The position numbers and the translations under genes were made by a program. A stretch of DNA of 64,000 nucleotides from Chloracidobacterium sp. (GTDB lineage: Bacteria; Acidobacteriota; Blastocatellia; Chloracidobacteriales; Chloracidobacteriaceae): contig JANWUV010000004.1 of assembly GCA_025057975.1 (NCBI GenBank), forward strand, positions 1 through 64,000, written 5' to 3'. The notes beneath the pieces were generated by a model. That model searched no databases and had not been told where the DNA came from. It saw only the letters and a list, made by a program, of their open reading frames with translations. This document shows positions 47,701 through 58,910 of the stretch, piece after piece; position 1 is the stretch's first letter; each line of letters opens with the position of its first letter.

Positions 47701-47883
47701 CCCGCTGCGCGAGCCGTCGGGATTGGATCGGATGTGCAGCGCCCATTAGCGACGGTCGTTGTCGGCGGTCTGTTTTCGGCGCTGGTGCTGACGTTGCTGG
47801 CGCTGCCGAGCCTTTACGTCGTTGTCGCCGGCAAGCGGCGGACAGCTCCATCGCCGCTAGAGGCAACAACGCCGCCAGTATAA
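44782..47883 (+). CDS. Heavy-metal RND efflux pump (CzcA-like)
   Basis: A 1033-residue inner-membrane proton/metal antiporter with the usual 12-helix RND layout. The helix-4 signature DFGIIVDG (residues 392-399) with Glu405 is that of HME-RND pumps for divalent metals (Zn, Co, Cd, Ni); monovalent Cu/Ag pumps read differently. N-terminal YPDISDTGVVVITQFPGNAAEEVE and periplasmic GTDPFGPNRNELLVNL are canonical. The ATG at 44782 (MIELPNLALRHRP) has a GGAGTGAGG ribosome site; the TTG at 44752 is less likely. It ends the czcCBA-type operon. Confidence 0.94.
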   Translation: MIELPNLALRHRPAVLAIALLLVGAGVWAFQNLKVEAYPDISDTGVVVITQFPGNAAEEVEQQVTIPIERALNNTPKVIGRRSRTIFGLSVVELTFEDGVDDYFARQLVLERLRDAELPEGVQPGLGPLTSGIGEMYRYRLDGPRLSEMKLREIQDWVVLPRLLQVPGVADVATFGGLVKTYLVELDPLKLEKFALTAKQVADAISANNRNAGGGVVDNQQQSLVVRGVGLVRSRQDIERIVIGAFNGVPLFVRDVAQVSVAPALQTGVFGYNDVSGGVEGIVLLRRWENPSDTLAALKEAIAELNAQLAPQGVQLVTVYDRGELVANTLRTVSRTLIEGLIIVMLVLFFFLGDVRAALLTAVTIPLSLLFAFLCLKLVGIPANLLSLGALDFGIIVDGTLVMVEHIVHWLVGDADRRRSVFETVRRAALGIERPVFFSLVILICAYLPLFTMERVEYRLFGPMAFTVCSALLGALILSLTLTPVLASYWFARGARAWENPAVEWLRRGYAAALKATLARPRLTLAVAAAVVAAGLGIGMRLGTEFLPQLDEGVIWIRANLPPGISLTESARTASRMRDIIREFPEVSLVISQSGRNDDGTDPFGPNRNELLVNLHPYETWRSGRTKAQLVAEMSQRLEAAIPGATFNFTQPIIDTSTEMATGSSADLAVIIRGPDLKQLRALAKDALDVIRRVPGAADSSIEQEADQPQLRLRINREEVARYGVNVADVQDLIELAIGGRTVGAVFEGERRFDIVARYLPDARANAATIGKLLVPTADGGRVPLAQLAEIAVVDGASIIARRENQRQITVRTNIRGRDQGGFVAEAQKAFAKSIALPEGYTVEWGGQFENLTRARARLTIVLPVTLAIIFGLLFLTFGRARDALIVLASVPFALVGGLVALWLRNINLSVSAAVGFISLFGVAVMSGVLVVSEINRLREAEGLAMDDAVFTGACNQMRPVLMMLIVALLGMIPAARAVGIGSDVQRPLATVVVGGLFSALVLTLLALPSLYVVVAGKRRTAPSPLEATTPPV

Positions 47884-48013
47884 CGACTGGAACGAGTCGC
47901 CGCGTAGTTGAGCCATGCCCTGTGAAGCGCGTCAATGGCTTGGCGCGCGGGATGACCCAGCGGCTGAAGAAGCCTTACCGACTAACGACCATCGTGCGTG
48001 TCTGGAAAGTAAG

Positions 48014-49261
48014 TCAGTTGCTGGGTAACACGACGAGCGTTGGGCAACGCGCCAGCCATTCAACCGCCAGCGTCGCTCCCATCGCCAGTAGTACAGTGAC
48101 GGCGATGAGACCGTCCATCGCCGCCCACTGCGCGCCGACGCCGCCCAGCGCGGCTCCAATCACTGCGCCGACGCCTAACAGCACCGAATAGACGCCCATC
48201 GTCGCACCGCGCCCAGCCTGCTCTCCGACCGCCTCCGCCAAAAGCGCCAGCGCCGTTGGCGTAAAACCGCTTTCGACCATGATGGCCAGCGCCGTGCCGC
48301 CGCCGATGAGCCACCGAACAGCCGGTGGTTGATCGCCAGCGTGATTGAGCGCGTAAAAGCCAAGACAAGCGAGGAAAAGTCCGCCCAGCGCCATACGCAG
48401 TACTGTGACGCGCCGAAACCGGTGCAGGACGAAGCTCCAGCCGGCGACGCCCGTTCCAAAAACCAGCGCGTAACCAAACAGCGCCCATCCGACGCCGTCG
48501 GGATTGTCGGAGAAGACGCCAGTAAGAAACTGTCCGCGTCGCTCCGGCAGCGTCAGCAAAAACGGTAGCGTTGACCCCAACCAAACGCCGACCATCGCGT
48601 TGACGCAGACCCAAGCCGGCGCGAGGCGACGCAACATAGGCGAAGCTAATGCGCCACGTAACCCCGCCCAGGCGTTTGTCGGCCGTCCTCGTCCCTGTGC
48701 GCCATAAAGGAACAAGCCCGCCGCAACAATGTACAACCCAGCGACCGCTGAAAATCCCCAGACGCCAACGGTGCGCCACAGAAAACCAGCGAAGACGCCG
48801 CCAAAGGCAAGGCCGCCCAGCAGGGAAATCTCAAAGAAGCTCATGGTCTTGCCACGTCGAACATCATCCGTCGCCGTCGCTTCCGTCAGAAACGCCAGAA
48901 CGGAAGGCGTCGTCGCCGCGACAGACAAGCCCTCTAAGGCGCGCGCGAGAAAAAACACGGCGACCAGTCCGCTCAACCCAAACAACTGGACAGCGAACGC
49001 GCCGAGTAGCGCACCGAATGTCATCATCGTACGTGGCGTCCGAGCGTCGGCTAGCATTCCCATCGGGAGCGCACCGACCAGTTCCGCGCCAAAAGCGACC
49101 GCTGTCAGCGCCCCGACGATTCCAGCGTTGTAGGCGGATCCCTGAGCGACAAGCGCCGCCAAGTACAAACCAATCAAGACGCCTCCGGTCGCGCCGGCGA
49201 TGCGCATCAGGGCGTTCCCAAGCAAGACGGCAGCCAGGGCGGAGGCAGGCGGTTTCGTCAT
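48014..49261 (-). CDS. MFS transporter
   Basis: A 415-residue major-facilitator protein with about 12 hydrophobic segments. The loop-2/3 motif GMLADARTPRTMM (G-x-x-x-D-R-like) is visible near residues 73-85. Substrate is not predictable; weak resemblance to drug/sugar exporters of the DHA1 type is possible. The start overlaps the DinB-like stop codon (ATGA), so it is the second gene of a two-gene minus-strand unit. Confidence 0.85.
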   Translation of the reverse strand: MTKPPASALAAVLLGNALMRIAGATGGVLIGLYLAALVAQGSAYNAGIVGALTAVAFGAELVGALPMGMLADARTPRTMMTFGALLGAFAVQLFGLSGLVAVFFLARALEGLSVAATTPSVLAFLTEATATDDVRRGKTMSFFEISLLGGLAFGGVFAGFLWRTVGVWGFSAVAGLYIVAAGLFLYGAQGRGRPTNAWAGLRGALASPMLRRLAPAWVCVNAMVGVWLGSTLPFLLTLPERRGQFLTGVFSDNPDGVGWALFGYALVFGTGVAGWSFVLHRFRRVTVLRMALGGLFLACLGFYALNHAGDQPPAVRWLIGGGTALAIMVESGFTPTALALLAEAVGEQAGRGATMGVYSVLLGVGAVIGAALGGVGAQWAAMDGLIAVTVLLAMGATLAVEWLARCPTLVVLPSN

Positions 49262-49803
49262 GCCGGCGCACTTAGTCCCGTGCGAATGAAGCCAAGGTGC
49301 ATGTCCGTGTGCCGGACGTACAACGCAAAGATTTCAGCGACGGTCGCCGTTCCCCACGGGACGGGGATCGGCAGGGCGAGTTGATCATCGGTAAGCCGTT
49401 CAAGCAGGGCGAGGGTCTGAGCGCGTACGGCGCGGGCCATCGCCGCCAGTTCTTCAAAGGTTTTGTCGCGTTGTTTCAGAATCCACTGATCGTTGAGCGC
49501 GTGAACCGCCGCCATTGCTTCTTCACGTGAACGGTTTGGAGCGGCGGTCAGCGGCGGCGTAGCGACGGGTGGTTCGGCCAAAGCTTGTTCAATCGTTTGG
49601 TTGAAATACTGCTCGACGCCGATCAGGTGTGCAAAGTGATCACAGGGCGTCCAGCGGATGTCGGGATTGGCGCGACTGGGTTTGAGTGGACGGAGACGCT
49701 GGTCGGTGGGGAGTGCCGTGAGTTCAGCAAGGGCGGTTTCCAGACTTTGCTTCAGCGAGGCAGTCAGGGCGGCGCGCGACAAGTCAGACAGAGGTGTACC
49801 CAT
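49258..49803 (-). CDS. DinB-family protein
   Basis: A 181-residue four-helix-bundle protein of the DinB/DUF664-like superfamily. The metal-ligand histidines appear in PCDHFAHLIGVEQYF and VRHTDMHLGFIR. Members include thiol-dependent transferases and metal-binding proteins of unknown role; the catalytic partner is not known here. It is translationally coupled to the MFS gene. Confidence 0.75.
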   Translation of the reverse strand: MGTPLSDLSRAALTASLKQSLETALAELTALPTDQRLRPLKPSRANPDIRWTPCDHFAHLIGVEQYFNQTIEQALAEPPVATPPLTAAPNRSREEAMAAVHALNDQWILKQRDKTFEELAAMARAVRAQTLALLERLTDDQLALPIPVPWGTATVAEIFALYVRHTDMHLGFIRTGLSAPA

Positions 49804-49899
49804 AAGTGTCAGGTTTCCGGCATCGTGGAGTTCGGAGACGGCGACGCCATCGTAGTGGGTGCCCGCCAGTTTGTGGAGGGCGTTCGCGCTTGCGGTGAT

Positions 49900-51489
49900 T
49901 TAGGACTTTGGCGCGGCTTTGCGTTGCGGCGGGCGTCCCGGACGCGGCGGCCTGATGAGGATAAGACGCGCCCCGTGCGGAGGGACAAGCGCCGCAAACA
50001 TTTGGTCGAAAACGCCAACGTCGCGCCGTTGCCAGACATCGCGGACGGCGCAGCGGCCACGTAGCCCCAAATCGCTCCATTTGGCCGTCACGGTTTGCCT
50101 CTCCTCGCTGCGATTGAACAAACCAACGGCCAACCGACCGTCCGCCAGCGGACGCGCCCAGACTTCCGTCCCGTCGGCGGCGGCATCCCGGCGCGTCGCC
50201 GCAACGCCCAACTCGTCTTGGTCAATGGCGATCACTTCGGGATTGGTCAACAGCCGGCGCGTGAATTCATTGAGCTGCGTCAGGTCGCAGCCCAGCATTA
50301 GCGGCGCGGCCAGCAGCGCCCACAGGGTCACATGCGTAATTTGCTCATCCGGTGTCAACCGCGTTGGGCGCGTCTGTTCGCCCCAGCCGACGACGCCGAC
50401 CACCAGCATATCAGGATCGTTCCAACCGCCGGGACCGGCAAAGCGCGCCAGCGGCGAGTGCTGAAACCCAATCGCCGAAACGCTGGCCCACGTGTCTTCG
50501 ATATCACTGGTTGTCCGCCAGAGGTTACCCCTGATTGCCGGATTGCGCGCCCATGTCCAAACTTCGCCCATGCCATATTGACAGATGGCATAAACGATGT
50601 CGCGGTCGGTTTTGTCGAGCGCCGCCCGCATCACGGCGTACGGCCGCTGCAACGCTTCCGGCGTCTTCTGACGGGCGATGCCTTCATAGGAACACCAGTC
50701 ATGCTTGAGGTAATCCACACCCCACTTGGCGTAGAGCTGGGCGTCGGCCTCTTCGTGTCGCCAGCTTCCAACGTAGCGCCCACAGGTGAACGGCCCCGGT
50801 GAGGTGTAAATGCCAAACAACAAACCCTTTGCGTGCAGAAAGTCGCCCAGCGCCGCCATGTCCGGGAAACGCTCATTGGGCTGCATCGTTCCGTCCGGCG
50901 TACGTCGTCCCTGCCAGCCGTCGTCAATGCACACATAGCGGTACCCGCATGCTGCCAAGCCGGTTTGTTCAAGGGCTTCCGCCGCTGCGCGCACCTTGGC
51001 GTCGGAGACGCTCGTTCCCCAAACGTTCCACGAGTTCCAGCCCATCGGCGGCGTCAGCGCCAGTTTGTTCTTCCCGGTGACAATCCGCAGGGTCGCCCGC
51101 GCCGCGCCGTACCGGTTGCGCACCGTGACGACAACCGGCGTCGTGCCTTCCTTGGCGACCTTGCCGCGAATTATTCCAGTCGCCGCATCGAAGCTCAGGC
51201 CCTCAGGGAGATTTGTCGCCGTGTAGGTCAACGGCGCGGCACCAGTCGCCGGAATGCGGTAGATAAACTCGTGGCCGGGCGTTGTTCCAACCACGCGCGG
51301 GCCGTTGATGCGTGGCGTCGGTTCGTCGTTGGCCGCGATGTCGGGATAGCTTGGCTCCACGGCGGCTTTCACCGGTATTTCCGGCGTCGGCAGCTGCTCC
51401 ACCGCCAGTAGGGCGCGTTGAGCCTTCGGCCCTGGCGTCGCCCCCAAACTCAGCAGACACAAGCCGGTGAATATACAAAGCCTTCTCAC
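49900..51489 (-). CDS. Glycoside hydrolase family 27, alpha-galactosidase-like
   Basis: A 529-residue secreted enzyme. The GTG at 51489 is chosen because a good signal peptide starts there (RRLCIFTGLCLLSLGATPGPKAQRA) after a GGAAGG ribosome site; a longer frame upstream looks non-coding. Residues ~55-140 are an Ig-like He_PIG-type domain (YTATNLPEGLSFDAATGIIRGKV); the catalytic barrel begins at LTPPMGWNSWN (~146). The nucleophile is D264 in YLKHDWC and the acid/base is D329 in TTSDIED, both canonical for GH27. It would release alpha-galactosyl (or alpha-N-acetylgalactosaminyl) groups in the periplasm or outside. Confidence 0.92.
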   Translation of the reverse strand: MRRLCIFTGLCLLSLGATPGPKAQRALLAVEQLPTPEIPVKAAVEPSYPDIAANDEPTPRINGPRVVGTTPGHEFIYRIPATGAAPLTYTATNLPEGLSFDAATGIIRGKVAKEGTTPVVVTVRNRYGAARATLRIVTGKNKLALTPPMGWNSWNVWGTSVSDAKVRAAAEALEQTGLAACGYRYVCIDDGWQGRRTPDGTMQPNERFPDMAALGDFLHAKGLLFGIYTSPGPFTCGRYVGSWRHEEADAQLYAKWGVDYLKHDWCSYEGIARQKTPEALQRPYAVMRAALDKTDRDIVYAICQYGMGEVWTWARNPAIRGNLWRTTSDIEDTWASVSAIGFQHSPLARFAGPGGWNDPDMLVVGVVGWGEQTRPTRLTPDEQITHVTLWALLAAPLMLGCDLTQLNEFTRRLLTNPEVIAIDQDELGVAATRRDAAADGTEVWARPLADGRLAVGLFNRSEERQTVTAKWSDLGLRGRCAVRDVWQRRDVGVFDQMFAALVPPHGARLILIRPPRPGRPPQRKAAPKS

Positions 51490-51822
51490 AAGCACGACCT
51501 TCCGAATGACCGGAAAAATCCTGATAGGTGCAGACTTTACCCACCCAAAGCGAGAGACGCCAATGCGCCGACCGACTTGGCGCAGGGTTGCCGGGGTTGG
51601 GCGGATGCGAAGCGGTGTGTGCAGACACCTGACCAAAGGTGGACAAGCCTGAGAAACGGGTTCAGAATACCGCCCATACTTCTCCGGCCGCCGCGCCACT
51701 GAACGGCGTCAAGATGGCGTCGCAGAAGCCGGGCGTCCTGGCGCGGAAGTTGTACGGCACATGTCGGGCGGGTACGCGCTGACGGTGGAGGCATAGGTTG
51801 GGTGCAGAGGCAGAGGAAAACG
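51490..51822. other. Intergenic region between GH27 and a small plus-strand gene
   Basis: About 330 bp holding presumed promoters on both strands. The longest frames within are shadows or the non-coding upstream extension of the GH27 frame. I see no tRNA, hairpin with T tract or repeat of note. Confidence 0.35.
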
Positions 51823-52035
51823 ATGGAAGACTTGGCGCGATTGAAAGCAAAGCAACAGGCGCGGCCGGCGGCGACGCGCGTCGAAGCGGAACGTCGGGCG
51901 CAGCTGACCGTGGAAGCCCAAACCGAGGCGGAACGCCGAGCAAAAGAGGCGCTGATGGCGCAGTTGGCTCGACTTCGCGCCCAACTAGGATTGCCGCCGG
52001 AGGCCGACCAACACGAGTCGCCGTTGACAATCTGA
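51823..52035 (+). CDS. Small coiled-coil protein, unknown function
   Basis: A 70-residue, highly charged Ala/Arg/Glu-rich helical protein (MEDLARLKAKQQARPAATRV...RLRAQLGLPPEA). The whole chain looks coiled-coil. The ATG follows a GAGGAAAA ribosome site; a GTG at 51802 is an alternative. It converges with ligA on the opposite strand (gap 12 bp). Composition-biased frames arise easily in high-GC DNA, so the call is uncertain. Confidence 0.45.
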   Translation: MEDLARLKAKQQARPAATRVEAERRAQLTVEAQTEAERRAKEALMAQLARLRAQLGLPPEADQHESPLTI

Positions 52036-52047
52036 ATCCCGGCCACG

Positions 52048-54455
<2,408 letters not shown>

Positions 54456-54495
54456 AACCGCCCCTCCCCTGACCTCACGTGGGACGCTGATTGTA

Positions 54496-55389
54496 CTACA
54501 CCAGCGCCATTGGCTTAGGCTGCTTCGGATCGCTGTAGTCGTAAAAACCACGTCCGGTTTTGCGTCCCAGCCAGCCGGCCGCCACCATGCGCGTCAGCAA
54601 CGGCGGCGGCGCAAAGCGCCGTTCCCGAAACGCTTCGTACATGGCGTTGGCGACGCTGAGCAGGACATCCAGCCCCACCAAATCGTTGAGCATGAGTGGT
54701 CCCATTGGATGTCCGGCACCCAACTTCATTGCCTGATCAATGTCGGTAATGGAGCCGACGCCCTCTTCCAGCGCTCGAATGGCGTCAAGCGAGTAGGGCA
54801 CCAGCAGACGATTGACAATAAAGCCGGTCTTGTCGGTCGCCTGCACCGGCGTCTTGCCGATAGCCCGCGCAAAGGCCGTGACCTGCTCGACGACGGCGGC
54901 GTCCGTCAGAAACGACCGGACGACCTCCACAAGCGCCATCCGAGGGACGGGATTGAAAAAATGCAGCCCGACGAAGCGGGCCTGCCGCGCAGGTGAGACG
55001 ACGCTGGCCATGTGCGTAATCGAAAGCGACGACGTGTTGCTGGCGAAAATTGTCTCCGGGCGACACAACTCGTCTAGACGGCGGAAAAGCGCCTGTTTGG
55101 TGTTGAGGTCTTCGACGACGGCCTCAATAACCAAATCGCAGTTCGCCAGCGCCGAAAGCTCCGTCGTTCCACGCAGCCGTTGCTGCGCCGCGTCTTTGTC
55201 GGCGTCGGCGATGACGCCTTTTTCAACCAACTTCGACAACGCCGAAACGATGGTCGTGAAGCCGCGTTGTAGGCGGTCATCGTCCGCCTCGACTACAACC
55301 ACTTCGTAACCGGCTTGCAGAATCGTTTGTGTAATGCCGGCGCCCATCGTGCCGCAGCCGACGACGCCGATTTTGCGAAACTCCGTCAT
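54496..55389 (-). CDS. 3-hydroxybutyryl-CoA dehydrogenase (HBD/PaaH family)
   Basis: A 297-residue NAD(P)-dependent 3-hydroxyacyl-CoA dehydrogenase, oxidising or reducing 3-hydroxybutyryl-CoA. The dinucleotide motif is GVVGCGTMGAGI at ~8-19; the active-site His lies in ARFVGLHFFNPVPRMALVEVV; the C-terminal helical domain (GAGHPMGPLMLNDLVGLDVLL) follows. The ATG at 55389 is chosen by family start and a GAAAGGAA ribosome site. It diverges from queF over 75 bp. Confidence 0.95.
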   Translation of the reverse strand: MTEFRKIGVVGCGTMGAGITQTILQAGYEVVVVEADDDRLQRGFTTIVSALSKLVEKGVIADADKDAAQQRLRGTTELSALANCDLVIEAVVEDLNTKQALFRRLDELCRPETIFASNTSSLSITHMASVVSPARQARFVGLHFFNPVPRMALVEVVRSFLTDAAVVEQVTAFARAIGKTPVQATDKTGFIVNRLLVPYSLDAIRALEEGVGSITDIDQAMKLGAGHPMGPLMLNDLVGLDVLLSVANAMYEAFRERRFAPPPLLTRMVAAGWLGRKTGRGFYDYSDPKQPKPMALV

Positions 55390-55464
55390 GTGGAATGATT
55401 CCTTTCGATGCAATATACCGACTGATTGCCGTAAAAGCCGCTGTCGGTTTGGTCCCCGATTGCT

Positions 55465-55923
55465 ATGGCCAAACTCGATTCCACTGAAATGAGGTCCAAA
55501 CGCTTTATGGGCGCTTATACCGATGAACACGCCAAGAAGGGACTCGACGCCCCCTTGCCGGCCATCGAGTGCTGGGCCAATCAGTTTCCGAACTACCGAA
55601 TTACGATTCGCATCCCAGAGTTTACGTCCGTGTGTCCGCTTACGGAGCAGCCGGATTTTGGGACGGTGACGATTACGTACGTTCCCCGCGACCGCTGTCT
55701 GGAGCTGAAGTCACTGAAGCTTTACATCCAAGCCTACCGGCAGCTTGGGATTTTTTACGAAAACGCGATTAATCGCATTCTGCGCGATGTGGTGGCCGCC
55801 TGCGACCCCATAGAGTGCACCGTCACCGGCGATTTCAGGCCGCGCGGCGGCATCAGCTCGTTGATCGAAGTGACCTACAAGGCGACGCCAACTTCTCAGA
55901 CCCAAGGAGGACCTAACCAATGA
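55465..55923 (+). CDS. queF: NADPH-dependent preQ0 reductase QueF
   Basis: A 152-residue type I QueF, which reduces the nitrile of preQ0 to preQ1 in queuosine synthesis. The catalytic Cys is C57 and the proton donor D64 in FTSVCPLTEQPDFGT; the substrate-specificity Glu is in LELKSLKLY. Its length is right for the unimodular form. The start codon of the class II aldolase overlaps its stop (ATGA). No other queuosine genes are in the window. Confidence 0.95.
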   Translation: MAKLDSTEMRSKRFMGAYTDEHAKKGLDAPLPAIECWANQFPNYRITIRIPEFTSVCPLTEQPDFGTVTITYVPRDRCLELKSLKLYIQAYRQLGIFYENAINRILRDVVAACDPIECTVTGDFRPRGGISSLIEVTYKATPTSQTQGGPNQ

Positions 55924-56687
55924 CCGCCCCCGCCCCACAAAGCGTTCGGGAACGTGTCTCACCGGAAGAATGGCAGGCGCGGGTTGACTTGGCGGCGATG
56001 TACCGCCTGACCGCGCTCTTCGGCTGGGACGACCTCGTGTTTACGCACATTTCCATGCGCGTACCGGGCGAAGACCATCACTTCCTCATCAACCCCTACG
56101 GCCTGTTGTTTGAGGAGGTGACGGCTTCCAACTTAGTCAAGATTGATCTAGACGGGCGCATCGTGATGGAGACGCCTTACCGCATCAATCCGGCCGGTTT
56201 TACAATTCACGGCGCCATTCACGCGGCGCGTGAAGACGCCAAGTGCGTTTTTCACACCCATACGCCGCACGGGATCGCCGTCGCTGCTCAAGCCGACGGC
56301 CTGCTGCCTATTTCCCAGCAGTCGTTGTTCGCCCTTGCCACGATTGGGTATCACGACTACGAGGGCGTGGCGCTCAACGAAGACGAAAAGCCGCGTCTCG
56401 TCGCCGACCTGGGTGACAAGCAAATTCTCATCCTGCGCAATCACGGTCTGCTGACGGTCGGCCGGACGGCTGCTGAAGCCTTCCTGCTGATGTACATTGT
56501 GGAGAGCGCTTGCCGCATCCAGATTCTTGCGCAGTCCGGCAGCAAGTCGCTGGTGACAATCCCCGCACCAATTCTGCACGGCATTCGCGCACAGGCGGCG
56601 CAGGTGACCCATGGCTTGGGCGCGGATTTGGTCTGGCCAGGCTTGCTGCGCAAGCTTGATCGGTTGGACGACTCATACCGCACATGA
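55920..56687 (+). CDS. Class II aldolase/adducin-family protein
   Basis: A 255-residue zinc-dependent aldolase/epimerase superfamily member. Zinc ligands lie in KCVFHTHTPHG and the later LRNHGLLTVG; GYHDYEGVAL is in between. Relatives include fuculose-phosphate aldolase and ribulose-5-phosphate 4-epimerase, but the adducin-like N-terminal region (YRLTALFGWDDLVFTHISMRVPG) points to the group without assigned substrate. The overlap with queF suggests co-expression rather than shared function. Confidence 0.85.
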   Translation: MTAPAPQSVRERVSPEEWQARVDLAAMYRLTALFGWDDLVFTHISMRVPGEDHHFLINPYGLLFEEVTASNLVKIDLDGRIVMETPYRINPAGFTIHGAIHAAREDAKCVFHTHTPHGIAVAAQADGLLPISQQSLFALATIGYHDYEGVALNEDEKPRLVADLGDKQILILRNHGLLTVGRTAAEAFLLMYIVESACRIQILAQSGSKSLVTIPAPILHGIRAQAAQVTHGLGADLVWPGLLRKLDRLDDSYRT

Positions 56688-57031
56688 CGCAAGGTAGAGG
56701 ACGGCGAGCTTCTCCAGAGACCCTGAAGCTTTGCGCAAAGGCTTCAACATCGGGTCGGACAAAGCAAAGTGGCTTGTGCGTGTGATTCGCTGTCATATAT
56801 CAGTGCCATCATGACGCGATTTGAAGGGATCGGAACAAGGCGGCTAAAGAATAAAGCACAATGTTCCTTTCTCGCAGGCACAGTTAGTTCACTTTCCGAG
56901 AGGAGGCGCTGGTGGTTTCTATGTGTTGGCGTGTGGCAGGGCCACCGCCGCACACCAGATCACTTGACGTTGCTTCACCAACGACAGCAAATGCGTTTGA
57001 GCCTTTTAGTGAAAAACCCGGCAAGAGAGGA
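56688..57031. other. Intergenic region before plsY
   Basis: About 340 bp without a supportable gene. A GAAGC-TTTGCGCAAAG-GCTTC hairpin at 56725-56745 may terminate the aldolase transcript, though no T tract follows. The promoter for plsY is presumably in the AT-richer stretch at ~56790-56890. Confidence 0.4.
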
Positions 57032-57694
57032 ATGACCATGGTGGCGTCGTGGCTTATTGCACTAACCGCAGCCTATCTCATCGGCGGCGTGCCTTTTGGC
57101 TTCCTCATTGCCAAAGCCGTCACTGGGGAAGACGTGCGGGCGTCGGGGTCAGGAAGCACTGGGGCGACAAACGTTGTCCGCAAAGCAGGTTTGGCTGCTG
57201 GGCTGGCGACCTACGCGCTGGATGTCGCTAAGGGCAGTGCGGCGTTGTGGACGGCTGCCCACCTGCTGGAACCGGCGTCGCGCCAGGCGCTGGGCGCAGC
57301 GGGCTTAGCCGCCGTCGTCGGTCATATATTCCCTGTGTACCTTGGGTTTCGCGGCGGCAAGGGCGTCGCCGTCGGCGTCGGGGTCTTTCTTGTGCTATCG
57401 CCGCTCGCCACGCTGACAGCGCTGGTTGTCTGGGGCGTAACGTTTGTCCTGACGCGCACCGTGTCGCTCGGTTCGTTGCTCGGTGTGCTAACGTTGCCGC
57501 TTGGCGTTTGGGTGTGGGACGGCCAGTGGCTGGGTTATCCCCGTCAAGTTTGGCTGCCGACGCTTGTCTGGGCCGTTGTCATCGGTCTGGTCATTATTGC
57601 GCGCCACAGCGGCAACTTGCGGCGGTTATACCACGGAACGGAAGCTGCTTTTGGCCGGCCGCGTTTGCACCTGACGCCGCCGCGCGATTCGTGA
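57032..57694 (+). CDS. plsY: Acyl-phosphate glycerol-3-phosphate acyltransferase PlsY
   Basis: A 220-residue membrane enzyme making lysophosphatidic acid, the first step of phospholipid synthesis. Hallmarks are GSGSTGATNVVR (motif 1, ~36-47) and FRGGKGVAVG (motif 2), with hydrophobic helices between; the third motif is near HSGNLRRL. AGAGAGG lies just before the ATG. It is followed 4 bp later by the hybrid kinase. Confidence 0.93.
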   Translation: MTMVASWLIALTAAYLIGGVPFGFLIAKAVTGEDVRASGSGSTGATNVVRKAGLAAGLATYALDVAKGSAALWTAAHLLEPASRQALGAAGLAAVVGHIFPVYLGFRGGKGVAVGVGVFLVLSPLATLTALVVWGVTFVLTRTVSLGSLLGVLTLPLGVWVWDGQWLGYPRQVWLPTLVWAVVIGLVIIARHSGNLRRLYHGTEAAFGRPRLHLTPPRDS

Positions 57695-57698
57695 GCCT

Positions 57699-58910
57699 AT
57701 GTCAAATACCGTACTCATCGTGGACGACGAAGCGACGTTTCGTCTGGTGTTCAAGAAAATCTTGGCCAAAGCCGGTTACAACGTTCTGGAAGCCGCCGAC
57801 GGCGAGGCCGGGCTGTGTCAAGCCGACGCGGTCTTGCCGGGCGTGATTTTGCTCGACTGGATCATGCCCGGCCTTGACGGCCCGGAAGTCTGTCGCCGCA
57901 TTCGTGCCAACGCCAAGCTCAGCGAAAGCCAGATCATTATGCTGTCGTCGCGCAGCGAACTTGACGATCGCGTCCAAGGGCTGGAAGCCGGCGCGGATGA
58001 TTATCTGGTCAAACCCTGTGAAACGAAGGAACTGCTGGCGCGGGTCCGCAGTGCGATGCGCATCCACGAACTCAAGCATCAACTTCGTGAGAAGGCGATG
58101 CAGCTTCAGGAGACCGTCGCCAAGCTCGAAGAACTGGCGCACCAGCGCGAGGAGTTTACGGCCGTCCTTGTCCACGACATCCGCTCGCCGCTGGCAACTG
58201 TCTATGGCGCGTTGGAACTGACCGAACTGCGCGCTGAAGAAGCTGGGATTCTAGACGACAATCTGCGTTCCATTTTTCAGCACGGCTACCGCACTCTTGA
58301 CCACATCACAAAACTCGTCAACGAAGTTCTAGACTTTTCCAAAGTGGAAGCTGGCGGCGCGACGCTCGACCTTGACTGGGTTCCTATCGCCGAGCTTGTT
58401 CAGGACGCCGCCGCGCAAATTTCACTCAGCGCTGAACGCAAGGGTCTTAAGCTGCGCGTGGACTGTCCGCCGGATTTACCCAAACTGTTGCTAGACCGGG
58501 ACAAGATGCTGCGCGCCGTCGGCAATCTGCTCTCCAACGCCGTTAAGTTCACTCCCGAAGGCGGCACGGTGACCTTGCGCGCTGAGCGCTTTGAAGGCAC
58601 GGGTCTCAATGCCGGCAAGGCCTTTGTCGCCATTCACGTTGAAGACACCGGCCCCGGCATTCCCGCAAAGGATTTACCGTACATTTTCAATCCCTACTAC
58701 CAAGCCCGGCGACGCACGCGCCAGTTGGGGACGGGACTGGGCCTCGCCATTGTGCAGCGCATCACCGCCGCGCACGGCGGTCAAGCGACTGTGCAGAGCA
58801 CGGAAGGCGTCGGTACGGCGTTCACCCTCACGCTGCCGGTAACACTGGCTTGCGCGTTAGAGGAGCGTCCTCAGCCGCCTGTGCGTGGCGACGACACGGC
58901 GGCCGATTGA
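57699..58910 (+). CDS. Receiver-first hybrid histidine kinase
   Basis: A 403-residue soluble protein. The N-terminal receiver (1-120) has the phospho-acceptor D53 in LLDWIMPG and K105 in LVKPCE. A coiled-coil leads to a HisKA domain with H159 (HDIRSPL), and a HATPase_c domain follows (N box NLLSNAVKFTPEGG, G1 DTGPGIPA, G2 GTGLGLAI). The order receiver-kinase, without membrane sensor, suggests control by phosphorelay from another kinase or by protein partners. It sits directly after plsY, and its stop overlaps a TTGACA box used perhaps by the met operon. No cognate regulator is adjacent. Confidence 0.92.
   Translation: MSNTVLIVDDEATFRLVFKKILAKAGYNVLEAADGEAGLCQADAVLPGVILLDWIMPGLDGPEVCRRIRANAKLSESQIIMLSSRSELDDRVQGLEAGADDYLVKPCETKELLARVRSAMRIHELKHQLREKAMQLQETVAKLEELAHQREEFTAVLVHDIRSPLATVYGALELTELRAEEAGILDDNLRSIFQHGYRTLDHITKLVNEVLDFSKVEAGGATLDLDWVPIAELVQDAAAQISLSAERKGLKLRVDCPPDLPKLLLDRDKMLRAVGNLLSNAVKFTPEGGTVTLRAERFEGTGLNAGKAFVAIHVEDTGPGIPAKDLPYIFNPYYQARRRTRQLGTGLGLAIVQRITAAHGGQATVQSTEGVGTAFTLTLPVTLACALEERPQPPVRGDDTAAD

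Noticed and set aside
47884-48013. Short gene between czcA and the MFS gene
   Set aside because: The 182-codon frame crossing this stretch is mostly antisense to the MFS gene and lacks motifs.
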